Below are positions 43,701 through 52,639 of a DNA stretch of 64,000 bases, one piece after another. The notes under the pieces were generated by a model that was not told where the DNA came from, did not search any database, and worked only from the letters and a program-made list of their open reading frames with translations. Origin of the DNA: Paenibacillus nasutitermitis. GTDB lineage: Bacteria > Bacillota > Bacilli > Paenibacillales > Paenibacillaceae. How positions within the stretch are numbered: position 1 is the stretch's first letter; every line of letters starts with the position of its first letter. Location: positions 124,001-188,000 of the forward strand of contig NZ_BMHP01000007.1 in assembly GCF_014641075.1 (NCBI RefSeq), read 5' to 3'. The translations under genes were made by a program, and so were the position numbers.

Positions 43701-44690
43701 ATGAGTGTGACACAAGCAGCAGAGAAGGAAATAAGGAGTGTTACAAAAACAAAGAGAGTACTACATATTTTGCTTAAAATAATCGTCGCAGTAGTTATAG
43801 CGATCCTGCTTTTTGTTGCCATCGTGTATACGGTAAACAAAATCAGCAGTCATTCAGAACAAAAAAGAATGGAGCAATACGGTCAGCATGTATCTGTAGA
43901 TGGGAAACAAATGAATGTTTCCATTCAGGGTCAAGGAGAAGAAACCGTCGTGATACTACCTGGTTTTGGAACGGCGGCACCCGCACTTGACTTTAAGCCA
44001 CTCATAGCAGAGTTATCCCCCAATTATAAAGTCGTTGTGATTGAGCCTTTTGGTTACGGATTGAGTGATCAGACCGAGAAGGAGCGCAGTACGGCAAATA
44101 TCGTAAGTGAAATTCATGAAGCGTTACAGAGTCTCCATATTAATCGTTATATCCTCATGGGTCATTCCATTTCGGGGCTCTATAGTCTGAGTTATGTGAA
44201 CCACTATCCAAACGAAGTGAGAGCGTTTATCGGGCTGGATAGCAGTGTTCCATCGCTGAGTGAACAGAAGATTGATTCGACAGTGACAAAACCGATTAAA
44301 TGGTTCCGCAACTTGGGCTTCGCCCGATTACAATTGAAACTGAGTGCGGACCCTTATAAGGGGCTACCCTATGATGAACAAACTCAAGAACAATTGGACA
44401 TTTTGATACGCAAAAATATGTATAATACAACTCAATTAAATGAGGCAGAGAGTATGTATTCCAACTTTAAAGCTGCTGAACAGCTAACTTTTCCTCCAAA
44501 TTTACCAGTCCTTTTCTTTGTCCAAGCGAATCACCCTGTGACGGACCAATGGATCCCTGAACATGAGAAGCAAATAGAGGAGTCTTTACATGGAGAAATG
44601 GTCTTATTGGACGCGGGACATTATTTATATCGTTCCCATTCGAAGGAAATCGCTGAAAAATTCAGGGGGTTTATGCGGGGGATCCAATAA
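43701..44690 (+). CDS. Membrane-anchored alpha/beta hydrolase
   Basis: A 329-residue protein with an N-terminal membrane anchor (residues ~23-45, ILLKIIVAVVIAILLFVAIV) and an extracytoplasmic alpha/beta-hydrolase domain. The oxyanion strand ILPGFGTAAP and the nucleophile elbow GHSISG (Ser156) are clear, and LLDAGHYLY near the C-terminus supplies the likely catalytic His. CAGGAGTGG precedes the ATG. Upstream are 11 bp-spaced direct repeats. Similar proteins are annotated as hydrolases without a known substrate. Confidence 0.85.
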   Translation: MSVTQAAEKEIRSVTKTKRVLHILLKIIVAVVIAILLFVAIVYTVNKISSHSEQKRMEQYGQHVSVDGKQMNVSIQGQGEETVVILPGFGTAAPALDFKPLIAELSPNYKVVVIEPFGYGLSDQTEKERSTANIVSEIHEALQSLHINRYILMGHSISGLYSLSYVNHYPNEVRAFIGLDSSVPSLSEQKIDSTVTKPIKWFRNLGFARLQLKLSADPYKGLPYDEQTQEQLDILIRKNMYNTTQLNEAESMYSNFKAAEQLTFPPNLPVLFFVQANHPVTDQWIPEHEKQIEESLHGEMVLLDAGHYLYRSHSKEIAEKFRGFMRGIQ

Positions 44691-44737
44691 TACCTTCCAT
44701 TATGTACAAGATCTCGTACCCATGTAGGGCTCCATAT

Positions 44738-44779
44738 AGGCTTCTCGCAAGTTCGATTTGAACGGTGAGAAGCCTTTTA
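44738..44779 (+). terminator. Terminator after the hydrolase
   Basis: GGCTTCTC pairs with GAGAAGCC around a 20-base loop with a partial inner stem, then TTTTA. The rest of 44691-45002 contains no gene. Confidence 0.7.
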
Positions 44780-45002
44780 TTATGCATTGCGCAGTTCGTC
44801 ACAGCTTACCATCGTATCCAGTACAGCCTCATCGGAGTTCACGGAGGACGGACTGCTTTTTAAATATATTCACGTGTTTGCAACGATACTGTCAGTCGCT
44901 TGAATCGGAAAGAAATGTGAGCGATTAGTGTAGAAACATACTAAAAAAGTGATTTCATATATCGTTCTCTCTTCATTGGAAGCGTATACTTACCCAATAA
45001 GT

Positions 45003-45764
45003 TCATTGATGAACAACGGAAGGGGGATAACCCATTAGTTTCTTAAACATTTTATTGAAATGCGATTGATCACTGTAGCCTAAGAGGTCGGATACTTCTC
45101 GAATGGTGATTGGTGATGACCCTAGTAATTGAATGGCTGTTTGAATCCTCAAATGATGAACATAAGAAATAGGCGTAAATCCAGTAATTTCTTTATAAGT
45201 GTTTGTAAGATAGTTCGGTGTTCTATTGAGCTGCGAGGCTAGTTCTGAAATGCTTACTTTTTCTTTAAAATGATGGAGCAAATAGTTTTGCGTTTCTTTG
45301 ACTAATCTAACCTTAGCAGGAGAAAACTGTTTCATTTCACTATCCCGTGCTACATGACCCAGCATCTCAATTACGATACCTTCGCAAATAACAAGATACT
45401 CGGGCAGTTGAGTCAACCATTGATGGACAAGAAATGAGAAGCGCTGCTGCATGTAGTTGAATAAATTAAGTTTAATTTTAAATGATTTTTTGCCCCGATA
45501 GAATGGAAGCTTCTCAGGTTCATTAATTAAAAAATGAGCAGAGCATTTTTTATGTGGACCAGATAAGCTGTTTTTTCCGGAGCGGACAGTGCCAGCAGGG
45601 ATATATAAGAGATCTCCTTTCGATAGCTCTACCGTTTCACCATCAATGAAGTAGAGCGCTTCACCTTTTAATTGAAGGATGAGAATATGGAATGGTGTGG
45701 CAGCCTCTTCAATTCGCCAGCTATGATGCATATCATCTAGATGAACAATGTGTAGTTCCAGCAT
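45003..45764 (-). CDS. AraC-family regulator with cupin sensor domain
   Basis: A 253-residue cytoplasmic regulator. An N-terminal cupin-like ligand-binding domain (ILILQLKGEALYFIDGETVE, GDLLYIPAGT) is followed by a C-terminal double helix-turn-helix (VSISELASQLNRTPNYL and IREVSDLLGYSDQSHFNKMF). It is divergent from the Rieske-amidohydrolase pair with about 90 bp between the starts, so it probably controls them. The ligand is unknown. Confidence 0.92.
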   Translation of the reverse strand: MLELHIVHLDDMHHSWRIEEAATPFHILILQLKGEALYFIDGETVELSKGDLLYIPAGTVRSGKNSLSGPHKKCSAHFLINEPEKLPFYRGKKSFKIKLNLFNYMQQRFSFLVHQWLTQLPEYLVICEGIVIEMLGHVARDSEMKQFSPAKVRLVKETQNYLLHHFKEKVSISELASQLNRTPNYLTNTYKEITGFTPISYVHHLRIQTAIQLLGSSPITIREVSDLLGYSDQSHFNKMFKKLMGYPPSVVHQ

Positions 45765-45854
45765 AGGATCACCTTCATGTTGTCAGAATAGTAGCATTAA
45801 TCATATAACAAAAACGAATATTTTGTAATGTTTATTACTGTGGAGGTGTGGCAG

Positions 45855-46211
45855 TTGGCATTGTATGAGATCGCGAAAGTTCAAGACATTCCAACAGGGG
45901 CCAATATTGTCGTTGAAGTAGAAGGACGCTCCATTGGTGTGTACAACGTGCATGGAACCTTTTATGCCGTTCATAATTACTGCCCCCATCAAGGAGCAGA
46001 GCTCTGCAAGGGACCGGTATGCGGGACAAACTTGGAATCTAACGTATACGAGTTTATCTATGGTCGCGACCAGGAGATTATAAGATGTCCTTGGCATGGC
46101 TGGGAGTTTGATCTAAAGACGGGAAAATCATTATTTAGTGAAAAAGTCCGAGTACGCAGCTATCCCGTAGAAGTAACCGATAACATAATCTATCTCTCAA
46201 TTGGAAAATAA
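45855..46211 (+). CDS. Rieske [2Fe-2S] ferredoxin
   Basis: A 118-residue soluble Rieske protein. The cluster ligands are visible: CPH in NYCPHQGAE and CPWH in IRCPWHGWEFDL, the C-x-H and C-x2-H pairs. About 30 residues of loop separate the two, longer than in many small ferredoxins. I choose TTG 45855 because TGGAGGTG lies 8 bp upstream and LYEIAKVQDI aligns with the family start; earlier in-frame codons extend through that site. No oxygenase gene is adjacent; the next gene, 12 bp on, is an amidohydrolase. Confidence 0.92.
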   Translation: MALYEIAKVQDIPTGANIVVEVEGRSIGVYNVHGTFYAVHNYCPHQGAELCKGPVCGTNLESNVYEFIYGRDQEIIRCPWHGWEFDLKTGKSLFSEKVRVRSYPVEVTDNIIYLSIGK

Positions 46212-46223
46212 GGAGGTTTATTT

Positions 46224-47288
46224 ATGATGCAAGATACACAAGCTTTATCGATTATTGACTGTGATGTACATAATACCTTTCGGTCGATTGATGACTTGCT
46301 GCCCTATATGGATGAATCGTGGAAAAGCCAGGCCTTTCTACGCGGAGGGGGACTTCCTTATGTAAGTCCGATCGGCAATAAACGTAAGGATGCAAATCCG
46401 CCGGGCGGATTCCCAGTTGGTTCAGATCCTGATTTTATGATAAAACAGTTGATTGAGCCATACAATATGGACTATGCGATTCTTTGTTGCGATGCCATTA
46501 TCGGTGTTTCTTCCTTCTCTGATGCAGATTATGCTGCTGCACTGTGCCGGGCATATAATGATTACATGATTGCAGAGTGGTTGCCAAAAAGTCCGAAATT
46601 CAAAGGTTTACTCTGTATAGCTACCCAAGACCCGTATCAAGCGGCTTTAGAAATTGATAGAATTGCGCCACACCCAGATGTGGTTGGTGTAACAATAGTC
46701 GGCGGCTCTCGTATGCCCTATGGACAACGTTTTTTTCATCCGATTTACGAAGCTTGTCAACGTAATCATGTCCCATTGGTCATTCATCCCGGCGCCGAAG
46801 GAGCAGGTATATTTAATCCACCGACAGCTGTAGGCTACGTATCCAATTATTTAGAGTGGCATTCGTGCTTGCCTCAGACTTACATGGCGCATCTAGTAAG
46901 CTTTGTATGTGAAGGGGTATTCGAGAAATTCCCTAACTTCAAGGTAGTATTTAGTGAAGGCGGAGTTGCATGGCTGCCTCCTCTGCTGTGGAGATTAGAT
47001 AAAAACTTTAAGGCATTGCGAGCGGCTAATCCATGGCTGAAAAGGATGCCAAGCGAATATGTGCACGATCATTGCTTCCTAACGACTCAACCGATCGAAG
47101 AGCCGGATAATCCGAAGCATTTAAAAATGATTTTTGAAATGTTTGATGCGGAAAATATGTTATTATTCTCTAGCGATTACCCGCACTGGGATTTCGATGA
47201 CCCAACTAAAATTTTGAAGCAGTTCCCAATTGAGGTTCGTCAAAAAATCTTTAGTGAGAATGCACGTAAGCTATTTAAATTGGCGTAG
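46224..47288 (+). CDS. Amidohydrolase family protein (Amidohydrolase_2 / decarboxylase-like)
   Basis: A 354-residue TIM-barrel metalloenzyme. Motifs in order are IIDCDVHN near residue 10 (D-x-D-x-H form of the first metal motif), VIHPGAEG (His), MAHLVSFVCEGVFEKFPNFK then VVFSEGGVAWLP, and FSSDYPHWDFDDP (Asp). This pattern matches PF04909 members such as ACMSD-like decarboxylases and related hydrolases. AAGGAGG precedes the ATG. Coexpression with the Rieske ferredoxin points to a catabolic step on an aromatic or amide compound (inference). A terminator follows. Confidence 0.88.
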   Translation: MMQDTQALSIIDCDVHNTFRSIDDLLPYMDESWKSQAFLRGGGLPYVSPIGNKRKDANPPGGFPVGSDPDFMIKQLIEPYNMDYAILCCDAIIGVSSFSDADYAAALCRAYNDYMIAEWLPKSPKFKGLLCIATQDPYQAALEIDRIAPHPDVVGVTIVGGSRMPYGQRFFHPIYEACQRNHVPLVIHPGAEGAGIFNPPTAVGYVSNYLEWHSCLPQTYMAHLVSFVCEGVFEKFPNFKVVFSEGGVAWLPPLLWRLDKNFKALRAANPWLKRMPSEYVHDHCFLTTQPIEEPDNPKHLKMIFEMFDAENMLLFSSDYPHWDFDDPTKILKQFPIEVRQKIFSENARKLFKLA

Positions 47289-47299
47289 TTAAATAAAAA

Positions 47300-47327
47300 A
47301 AAGAGTGACATCATGTCACTCTTTTTT
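47300..47327 (+). terminator. Terminator after the amidohydrolase
   Basis: AAGAGTGAC pairs with GTCACTCTT around ATCAT, with an A run before and TTTTTT after. Confidence 0.85.
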
Positions 47328-47366
47328 CCGTTCTCTATTGATGCCTTATCTAATCAGGAGGGTTGC

Positions 47367-49091
47367 ATGAAACTTAACATAACAAGGCATTCCATTCAGC
47401 TAAAACTCACTTTAACCTTTTTACTCGTTTTATTACCGCTAATTGCAACAAGTATTTTTGCCAATTATTATTCGCAAAGGGTGATGTATGATCAAATCTA
47501 TGACCGAACTAGAGGTGCGCTATTAACGACTCTTGAGTATGTAGATCAACTGGTTAGAAATATGGATCAACAAACCTTATTGATTAGCACAAACCCGAAT
47601 CTGGTTGATATATGGAATGGAAATAGTTCTCCGCTGGAAGATAATCTCTTATATGATGTGCATGTTGTTCAGCAGCAGCTCTCGGCGTTTACGAATATAA
47701 ATTCAATTATACAAGAAGCGGCAATCCTCCATGGGGAAAGTGGAACCGGAGTATCTACACTGCAAGGAAGCATGAAGTGGGAAAATGTTTCTGAGGAAAC
47801 ATGGTTTGCAGACACCGTAGAAGCGGATGGCGCATTAGTTGTTCATATTCCATTACTCACAGATTCGAATACGAATCATCACTTAAAGCAGGGTCACATC
47901 TATTTTACTAGATCGTTGGATTTCTTTAATGGCGGCGATGAATCTAATATTATTATGCTTATTGTAGATAAGAACTCGATTGAGAAGACGATTCAAAACT
48001 TATATAACACGACGAATACAGACATATCACTATATTATAATGGACTGCCTATTATAGAAAATGTGAAGCAGTCAAGTTCACAGAACTCAGATTTTTATAT
48101 AGAGGAGCAATTTGGAAATTGGTCGATAAAGTTTCAGCAATCTAAGAAAGAGCTGTTTGAACAGCCAGAAAGCATGAAGAAATTAACGTATTTGATCATA
48201 CTCATTAGCAGTCTGTTAGCCATTATTATTGCTTGGTTTGTGTATAACGAGATCTCAAAGCCGCTGCATATCATTTCTTCTGCGTTAAAAAAGTTTAGCA
48301 GCGGGATGCTGCATTTTAATATCAAGCACAATCGAAAAGATGAGTTCGGTTATCTGATGAATTCTTTTAATGAGATGGCTAGGGCTCAGAAACAATTGAT
48401 TGAAAATGATTATGAAAAAGAATTGCGGTTGGCCCGTTCAGAATTCACATTATTGCAGTCACAAATTAATCCGCATTTTCTATATAACACCTTAGATTTG
48501 ATCTATTCAGTAGCAATCAAAAATAATATTACTGAAATTAGTGAGATGGTTATGAATTTAGCTCGTTTTTTTCGGTCAAGCTTAGGGAAAGGACGAGAAA
48601 CCTTTACAGTCGAAGAAACCATTACACACTTGAACTATTACATCCGCGTGCAGCAGATTAGACTTATTCATTTTACCGTTGCGTATGAGATGGATGAGGA
48701 TACCAAAAGTATTGAAATCGTAAAGCTGATTTTGCAGCCTATTGTAGAAAATGCGATCGTTCATGGTCTAGGTAAAATGGTGTATGATGGGGAACTAATT
48801 GTTCGAACCAAGCTTGTAGAGGGGGATTTACATATCGAGGTCGAAGATAGCGGGATCGGAATAGAGGGACAAGAGCTTATGGAAATTCATGAGCAGCTGG
48901 CAAAAATAACGAGTAAATTTTATCTTAACGATCATACGAGCGATTATAATTCCTGCTATGGCTTAAAAAACGTGAAGTCCAGATTGAAGTTTTATTATGG
49001 TGAGACCGCTGATTTGCTCATAGAAAGTAAACCGGGGATAGGTACAAAAACAACTTTAATCATACCAGGCAGCAGGGGGAACAACCTATGA
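47367..49091 (+). CDS. YesM-type sensor histidine kinase
   Basis: A 574-residue kinase with an N-terminal membrane segment (~12-35), an extracytoplasmic sensor (~36-275), a second segment (~280-300), HAMP (PLHIISSALKKFSSGMLHFN), then the His_kinase domain with QSQINPHFLYNTLDL and HATPase (QPIVENAIVHG). ATG 47367 follows CAGGAGGG. It is coupled to the response regulator by an ATGA overlap. It should report an extracellular sugar to the 50802-54887 transport genes. Confidence 0.93.
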   Translation: MKLNITRHSIQLKLTLTFLLVLLPLIATSIFANYYSQRVMYDQIYDRTRGALLTTLEYVDQLVRNMDQQTLLISTNPNLVDIWNGNSSPLEDNLLYDVHVVQQQLSAFTNINSIIQEAAILHGESGTGVSTLQGSMKWENVSEETWFADTVEADGALVVHIPLLTDSNTNHHLKQGHIYFTRSLDFFNGGDESNIIMLIVDKNSIEKTIQNLYNTTNTDISLYYNGLPIIENVKQSSSQNSDFYIEEQFGNWSIKFQQSKKELFEQPESMKKLTYLIILISSLLAIIIAWFVYNEISKPLHIISSALKKFSSGMLHFNIKHNRKDEFGYLMNSFNEMARAQKQLIENDYEKELRLARSEFTLLQSQINPHFLYNTLDLIYSVAIKNNITEISEMVMNLARFFRSSLGKGRETFTVEETITHLNYYIRVQQIRLIHFTVAYEMDEDTKSIEIVKLILQPIVENAIVHGLGKMVYDGELIVRTKLVEGDLHIEVEDSGIGIEGQELMEIHEQLAKITSKFYLNDHTSDYNSCYGLKNVKSRLKFYYGETADLLIESKPGIGTKTTLIIPGSRGNNL

Positions 49092-50689
49092 GGATGTTAA
49101 TTGTTGAAGATGAATACTATGTTCGGGATAGAGTCGCAGAAGGAATCGCTTGGCATATTCATCAAGTTGAGGTTGTCGAAGCGGTTAGTAATGGAACAGA
49201 AGCAATCGCTGTACTGCTAAGAGAACATATTGATTTGATTGTGACAGATATTAATATGCCGGATATGAGTGGGCTTGAGCTGGCAAAATATACGAATGAG
49301 CACTTTCCTGATATTAAAATCATTATATTAACAGGCTATGATAGCTTTGAGTTTGCCCAAGAAAGTATTCAATACAATGTTCACAAATATTTGATTAAGC
49401 CTGCGACGAATGAAGAGTTGGAAGAGGCTGTTCTCGAGATTAAGGATGTTCATGAGAAGGAATTAATTGAAGAGCATAAACTCTCGTTGCTGCAAAAAAG
49501 CTGGGGCGAGCATCTTCCGTATTTGCAGCAATCCTTTTATAAGGAATGGTTGTATGGAAGATATTCATTGTGGGAAATTGAAACGAAAAGTGAAAAATTA
49601 TCCATCCACCTTGATTTTAAATATGCTTGGCCTATGACGATTGATATGGACCCTATATCAGAAACGAACACTAGATTTTTTAATGAGGATCGGGCACTCG
49701 TACAATTTTCACTATATACCTTAAGCAGAGATATTTTTCAGGATATGGATGGAGTGGTATTGCAGAATAATGATGGCATGACCATTGTTTTATTATTTTG
49801 TGTAGAGGAAAGCGAGCTTGGTGTTTGGAAAACAAAAGTAAATACTCATTTGGAGAAACTGCTTAGTGCGGTCAAGGACACGATGAAGCTTACAGCTAGT
49901 GTAGGGATCGGCACGATTGTAAATCATAATTTGCATGTTGCTGAAGCCTATAAGCATTCAACGATGGCACTTCGGGAAAGAATTGTACTTGGGAACGATG
50001 TAAGAATTCAGTATCGACATGAAGTGCCGCAGCAGGATAGCTGGCTCGTATTTGATGATTTGGAGAAGCAGCTGGAGCTGGCTATTGAAATAGAAGATTT
50101 GGTGAAAATGAACGATATTGTCTATCGTATTATGGAGCTTCGATTTAATGAAGGAGTGGCGGCGTTTGAAGCGAAGGAAATATTATTAAGGCTGATCAAT
50201 GTATTTATTCGGATTTCACATACACATGGCTGGTCGATGAGAGATCTGCTTGCTGATAAATATCAACTATTTGAAGAGTATCAGCTATTGCTAAGCAAGA
50301 ATCAAATCGCGGAATGGCTGCAGAAGATGGCTGTAATCATCAGTATGGCCATATCGAAAAGAAGAAAAATTAGCACTCAAATTAGTAAAGCAGAAATTGT
50401 CCAGTACATTAATGAAAACTTGCATGAAGATACACTAAGCCTTTATGAACTATCAGATCGTTTGTATGTTAACTATTCTTATCTTAGTCGTATATTCAAA
50501 AAAATTATTGGCGAATCTTTTTCAGAATATGTGCTTCGCTTGCGAATGGAGAAGGCAAAGGAACTATTGCTTGCCGGATATTTAGTCTATGACGTTGCCC
50601 AGCAGGTTGGCTATAAGCATGTGAATTATTTTTCTAAGCTGTTTGCTAAGTACTGGAATGGAATTAAACCAAGTGAGATGAAGAAGTAA
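49088..50689 (+). CDS. YesN-type response regulator (AraC output)
   Basis: A 533-residue regulator. The receiver is residues 1-120 with phosphoacceptor D54 (LIVTDINMP), followed by a ~300-residue middle region and a C-terminal AraC DNA-binding domain (~430-533; LSLYELSDRLYVNYSYLSRI and VYDVAQQVGYKHVNYFSKLF). Its stop lies 112 bp before the importer genes, its probable targets. The start overlaps the kinase stop (ATGA). Confidence 0.94.
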   Translation: MRMLIVEDEYYVRDRVAEGIAWHIHQVEVVEAVSNGTEAIAVLLREHIDLIVTDINMPDMSGLELAKYTNEHFPDIKIIILTGYDSFEFAQESIQYNVHKYLIKPATNEELEEAVLEIKDVHEKELIEEHKLSLLQKSWGEHLPYLQQSFYKEWLYGRYSLWEIETKSEKLSIHLDFKYAWPMTIDMDPISETNTRFFNEDRALVQFSLYTLSRDIFQDMDGVVLQNNDGMTIVLLFCVEESELGVWKTKVNTHLEKLLSAVKDTMKLTASVGIGTIVNHNLHVAEAYKHSTMALRERIVLGNDVRIQYRHEVPQQDSWLVFDDLEKQLELAIEIEDLVKMNDIVYRIMELRFNEGVAAFEAKEILLRLINVFIRISHTHGWSMRDLLADKYQLFEEYQLLLSKNQIAEWLQKMAVIISMAISKRRKISTQISKAEIVQYINENLHEDTLSLYELSDRLYVNYSYLSRIFKKIIGESFSEYVLRLRMEKAKELLLAGYLVYDVAQQVGYKHVNYFSKLFAKYWNGIKPSEMKK

Positions 50690-50801
50690 GATTTTTTTCG
50701 AAAAGTAAAAATAGTTGCATTTAAACTCAAATTTAGTGAATAGGAAAGATCGATAAAGCTTTGTATAGTTATCATATGCCGAATGGAGCAAGGAGGGTTA
50801 A

Positions 50802-51731
50802 ATGATTAACATCGGGAACAAAGGTTCCTTACGAAGAGGAACAACGTATTTGAAATACTGGGATTTGTATCTCATGCTCGTTCCAGCACTGTTATTTATA
50901 CTCATATATAAATATTTACCGATGTATGGCGTGGTCATTGCCTTCAAAGACTTTAATATTATGAAAGGAATTATGGATAGCCCTTGGGTAGGTTTGAAGC
51001 ATTTTCGAGAGCTCTTCACATTTGCCGAGTTCCCTAGAGTTATTCGTAACACGATCGTAATCAGTTTAATGAAATTAGTGTTTGGCTTTCCGGCGCCAAT
51101 CTTACTCGCATTAATGCTAAATGAAATGATATTCAATCGATTTAAACGTATCGTTCAAACGGTGACGTATATCCCTCACTTTATTTCTTGGGTTGTTGTT
51201 GGTGGAATCGTTATTGATCTTCTTTCACCAAGCAGTGGTATGGTTAATAAATTTATTGAGCAGTTAGGCTTTGAGTCTATTTTCTTCATGTCAGATGAAC
51301 GATACTTCCGTTGGATTTTAGTCATTACTGACAATTGGAAAGAAGCAGGTTGGGGAGCCATTATATATTTAGCGGCATTACTAGGAATTAATGATGAAGT
51401 ATTTCAGGCAGCTAAGGTAGATGGCGCGAGTCGTTTAAGACAAATTTGGCATATCTCTTTACCAGGCATTCGTTCAACGATTGTGATTTTATTACTGCTA
51501 CGAATTGGCAATGTGTTTGATGCCGGTTTTGAACAAATTTTAGTTATGTATAATGCTACGGTGTATAATGTCGCTGACATTATTGATACGTATATATTTA
51601 GAGTAGGCTTAGGGCAAATGCAATTTGGCTTAACGACAGCTGCTGGCTTATTCAAATCAGCGATTGGTTGTGTTCTTCTACTTATCGCTAACAGCATTGC
51701 ACGCCGTTTGGGAGAAAAAGGTATATTTTAA
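50802..51731 (+). CDS. CUT1 ABC transporter permease (LplB type)
   Basis: A 309-residue permease with six predicted membrane segments. The EAA loop is FQAAKVDGASRLRQIWHISL, and the opening YKYLPMYGVVIAFKDFNIMK is typical of LplB/YtcQ-associated permeases. AGGAGGG precedes the ATG. It is the first gene of a complete permease-permease-binding-protein set. Confidence 0.94.
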   Translation: MINIGNKGSLRRGTTYLKYWDLYLMLVPALLFILIYKYLPMYGVVIAFKDFNIMKGIMDSPWVGLKHFRELFTFAEFPRVIRNTIVISLMKLVFGFPAPILLALMLNEMIFNRFKRIVQTVTYIPHFISWVVVGGIVIDLLSPSSGMVNKFIEQLGFESIFFMSDERYFRWILVITDNWKEAGWGAIIYLAALLGINDEVFQAAKVDGASRLRQIWHISLPGIRSTIVILLLLRIGNVFDAGFEQILVMYNATVYNVADIIDTYIFRVGLGQMQFGLTTAAGLFKSAIGCVLLLIANSIARRLGEKGIF

Positions 51732-51752
51732 AGTGCAGGTGGTGAGTGGAAA

Positions 51753-52619
51753 TTGATTAGAACACGAAGCGAAAAGCTCTTCCAATATGTAAATGCTGCT
51801 CTCCTAACGCTGCTATCGCTTTCGGTCATTTTACCATTTTTTCATATTATGGCTAAATCCTTAAGCAGTGAAGCCTTCGTTCTGTCTAAAGAAATTGTAT
51901 TCTGGCCTAAAGGATTTAATTTTAGTTCTTACGAGTATGTGCTGCAAAATAAACAGTTCTATCATTCTCTGACAAACTCGATCTTTTTGGCAGTAGCAGG
52001 TACGCTGATTAGTATGATTATTACCGTATTAGCGGCCTATCCGCTATCGCGCAAACATCTTCCATTGTCCAGAATGTTTATGCTGTTGATTATCATTACG
52101 ATGTTCTTCAGTGGTGGAATTATTCCCACCTATTTAATTGTTAAAGAAACAGGTCTATTAAATTCGATTTGGTCCTTAATTTTGCCTGTCGCATTATCAC
52201 CATTCAATTTGATATTGATCCGGAATTTTTTTCAAGCCGTGCCTGACTCCTTAGAAGAATCTGCACGGATTGATGGAGCTTCCAATATACGGGTGTTAAT
52301 ATCGATCTATCTTCCTTTATCTGTTCCTTCCATTGCTACAATATCGATGTTTTATGCAGTAGGCTATTGGAATAGCTTCTTTCAGGCGATGATGTATATT
52401 ACGGAGCGTCGTTGGATGCCGCTGCAGATGTATTTATTACAACTCGTAACGGATGATCGAACAGCGGATTTGAATATTGGTGATGTATTCCAGGATATTA
52501 CGCCAGAGACGATTAGAGCTGCGGCTATACTTTGCGCTGTGGTCCCAATCCTGTGTGTGTATCCGTTTATTCAAAAATATTTTGTTCAAGGCATTATGCT
52601 AGGTGCTGAAAAAGGATAA
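51753..52619 (+). CDS. CUT1 ABC transporter permease (LplC type)
   Basis: A 288-residue permease with six predicted segments. The EAA loop is EESARIDGASNIRVLISIYL, and the C-terminal VQGIMLGAEKG is subfamily-typical. It starts with TTG (51753) after AGGTGGTGAG, 21 bp after the LplB-type gene. It forms the heterodimeric channel with its neighbour. Confidence 0.93.
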   Translation: MIRTRSEKLFQYVNAALLTLLSLSVILPFFHIMAKSLSSEAFVLSKEIVFWPKGFNFSSYEYVLQNKQFYHSLTNSIFLAVAGTLISMIITVLAAYPLSRKHLPLSRMFMLLIIITMFFSGGIIPTYLIVKETGLLNSIWSLILPVALSPFNLILIRNFFQAVPDSLEESARIDGASNIRVLISIYLPLSVPSIATISMFYAVGYWNSFFQAMMYITERRWMPLQMYLLQLVTDDRTADLNIGDVFQDITPETIRAAAILCAVVPILCVYPFIQKYFVQGIMLGAEKG

Positions 52620-52639
52620 TAAAAAAAGGGGAAACAATC

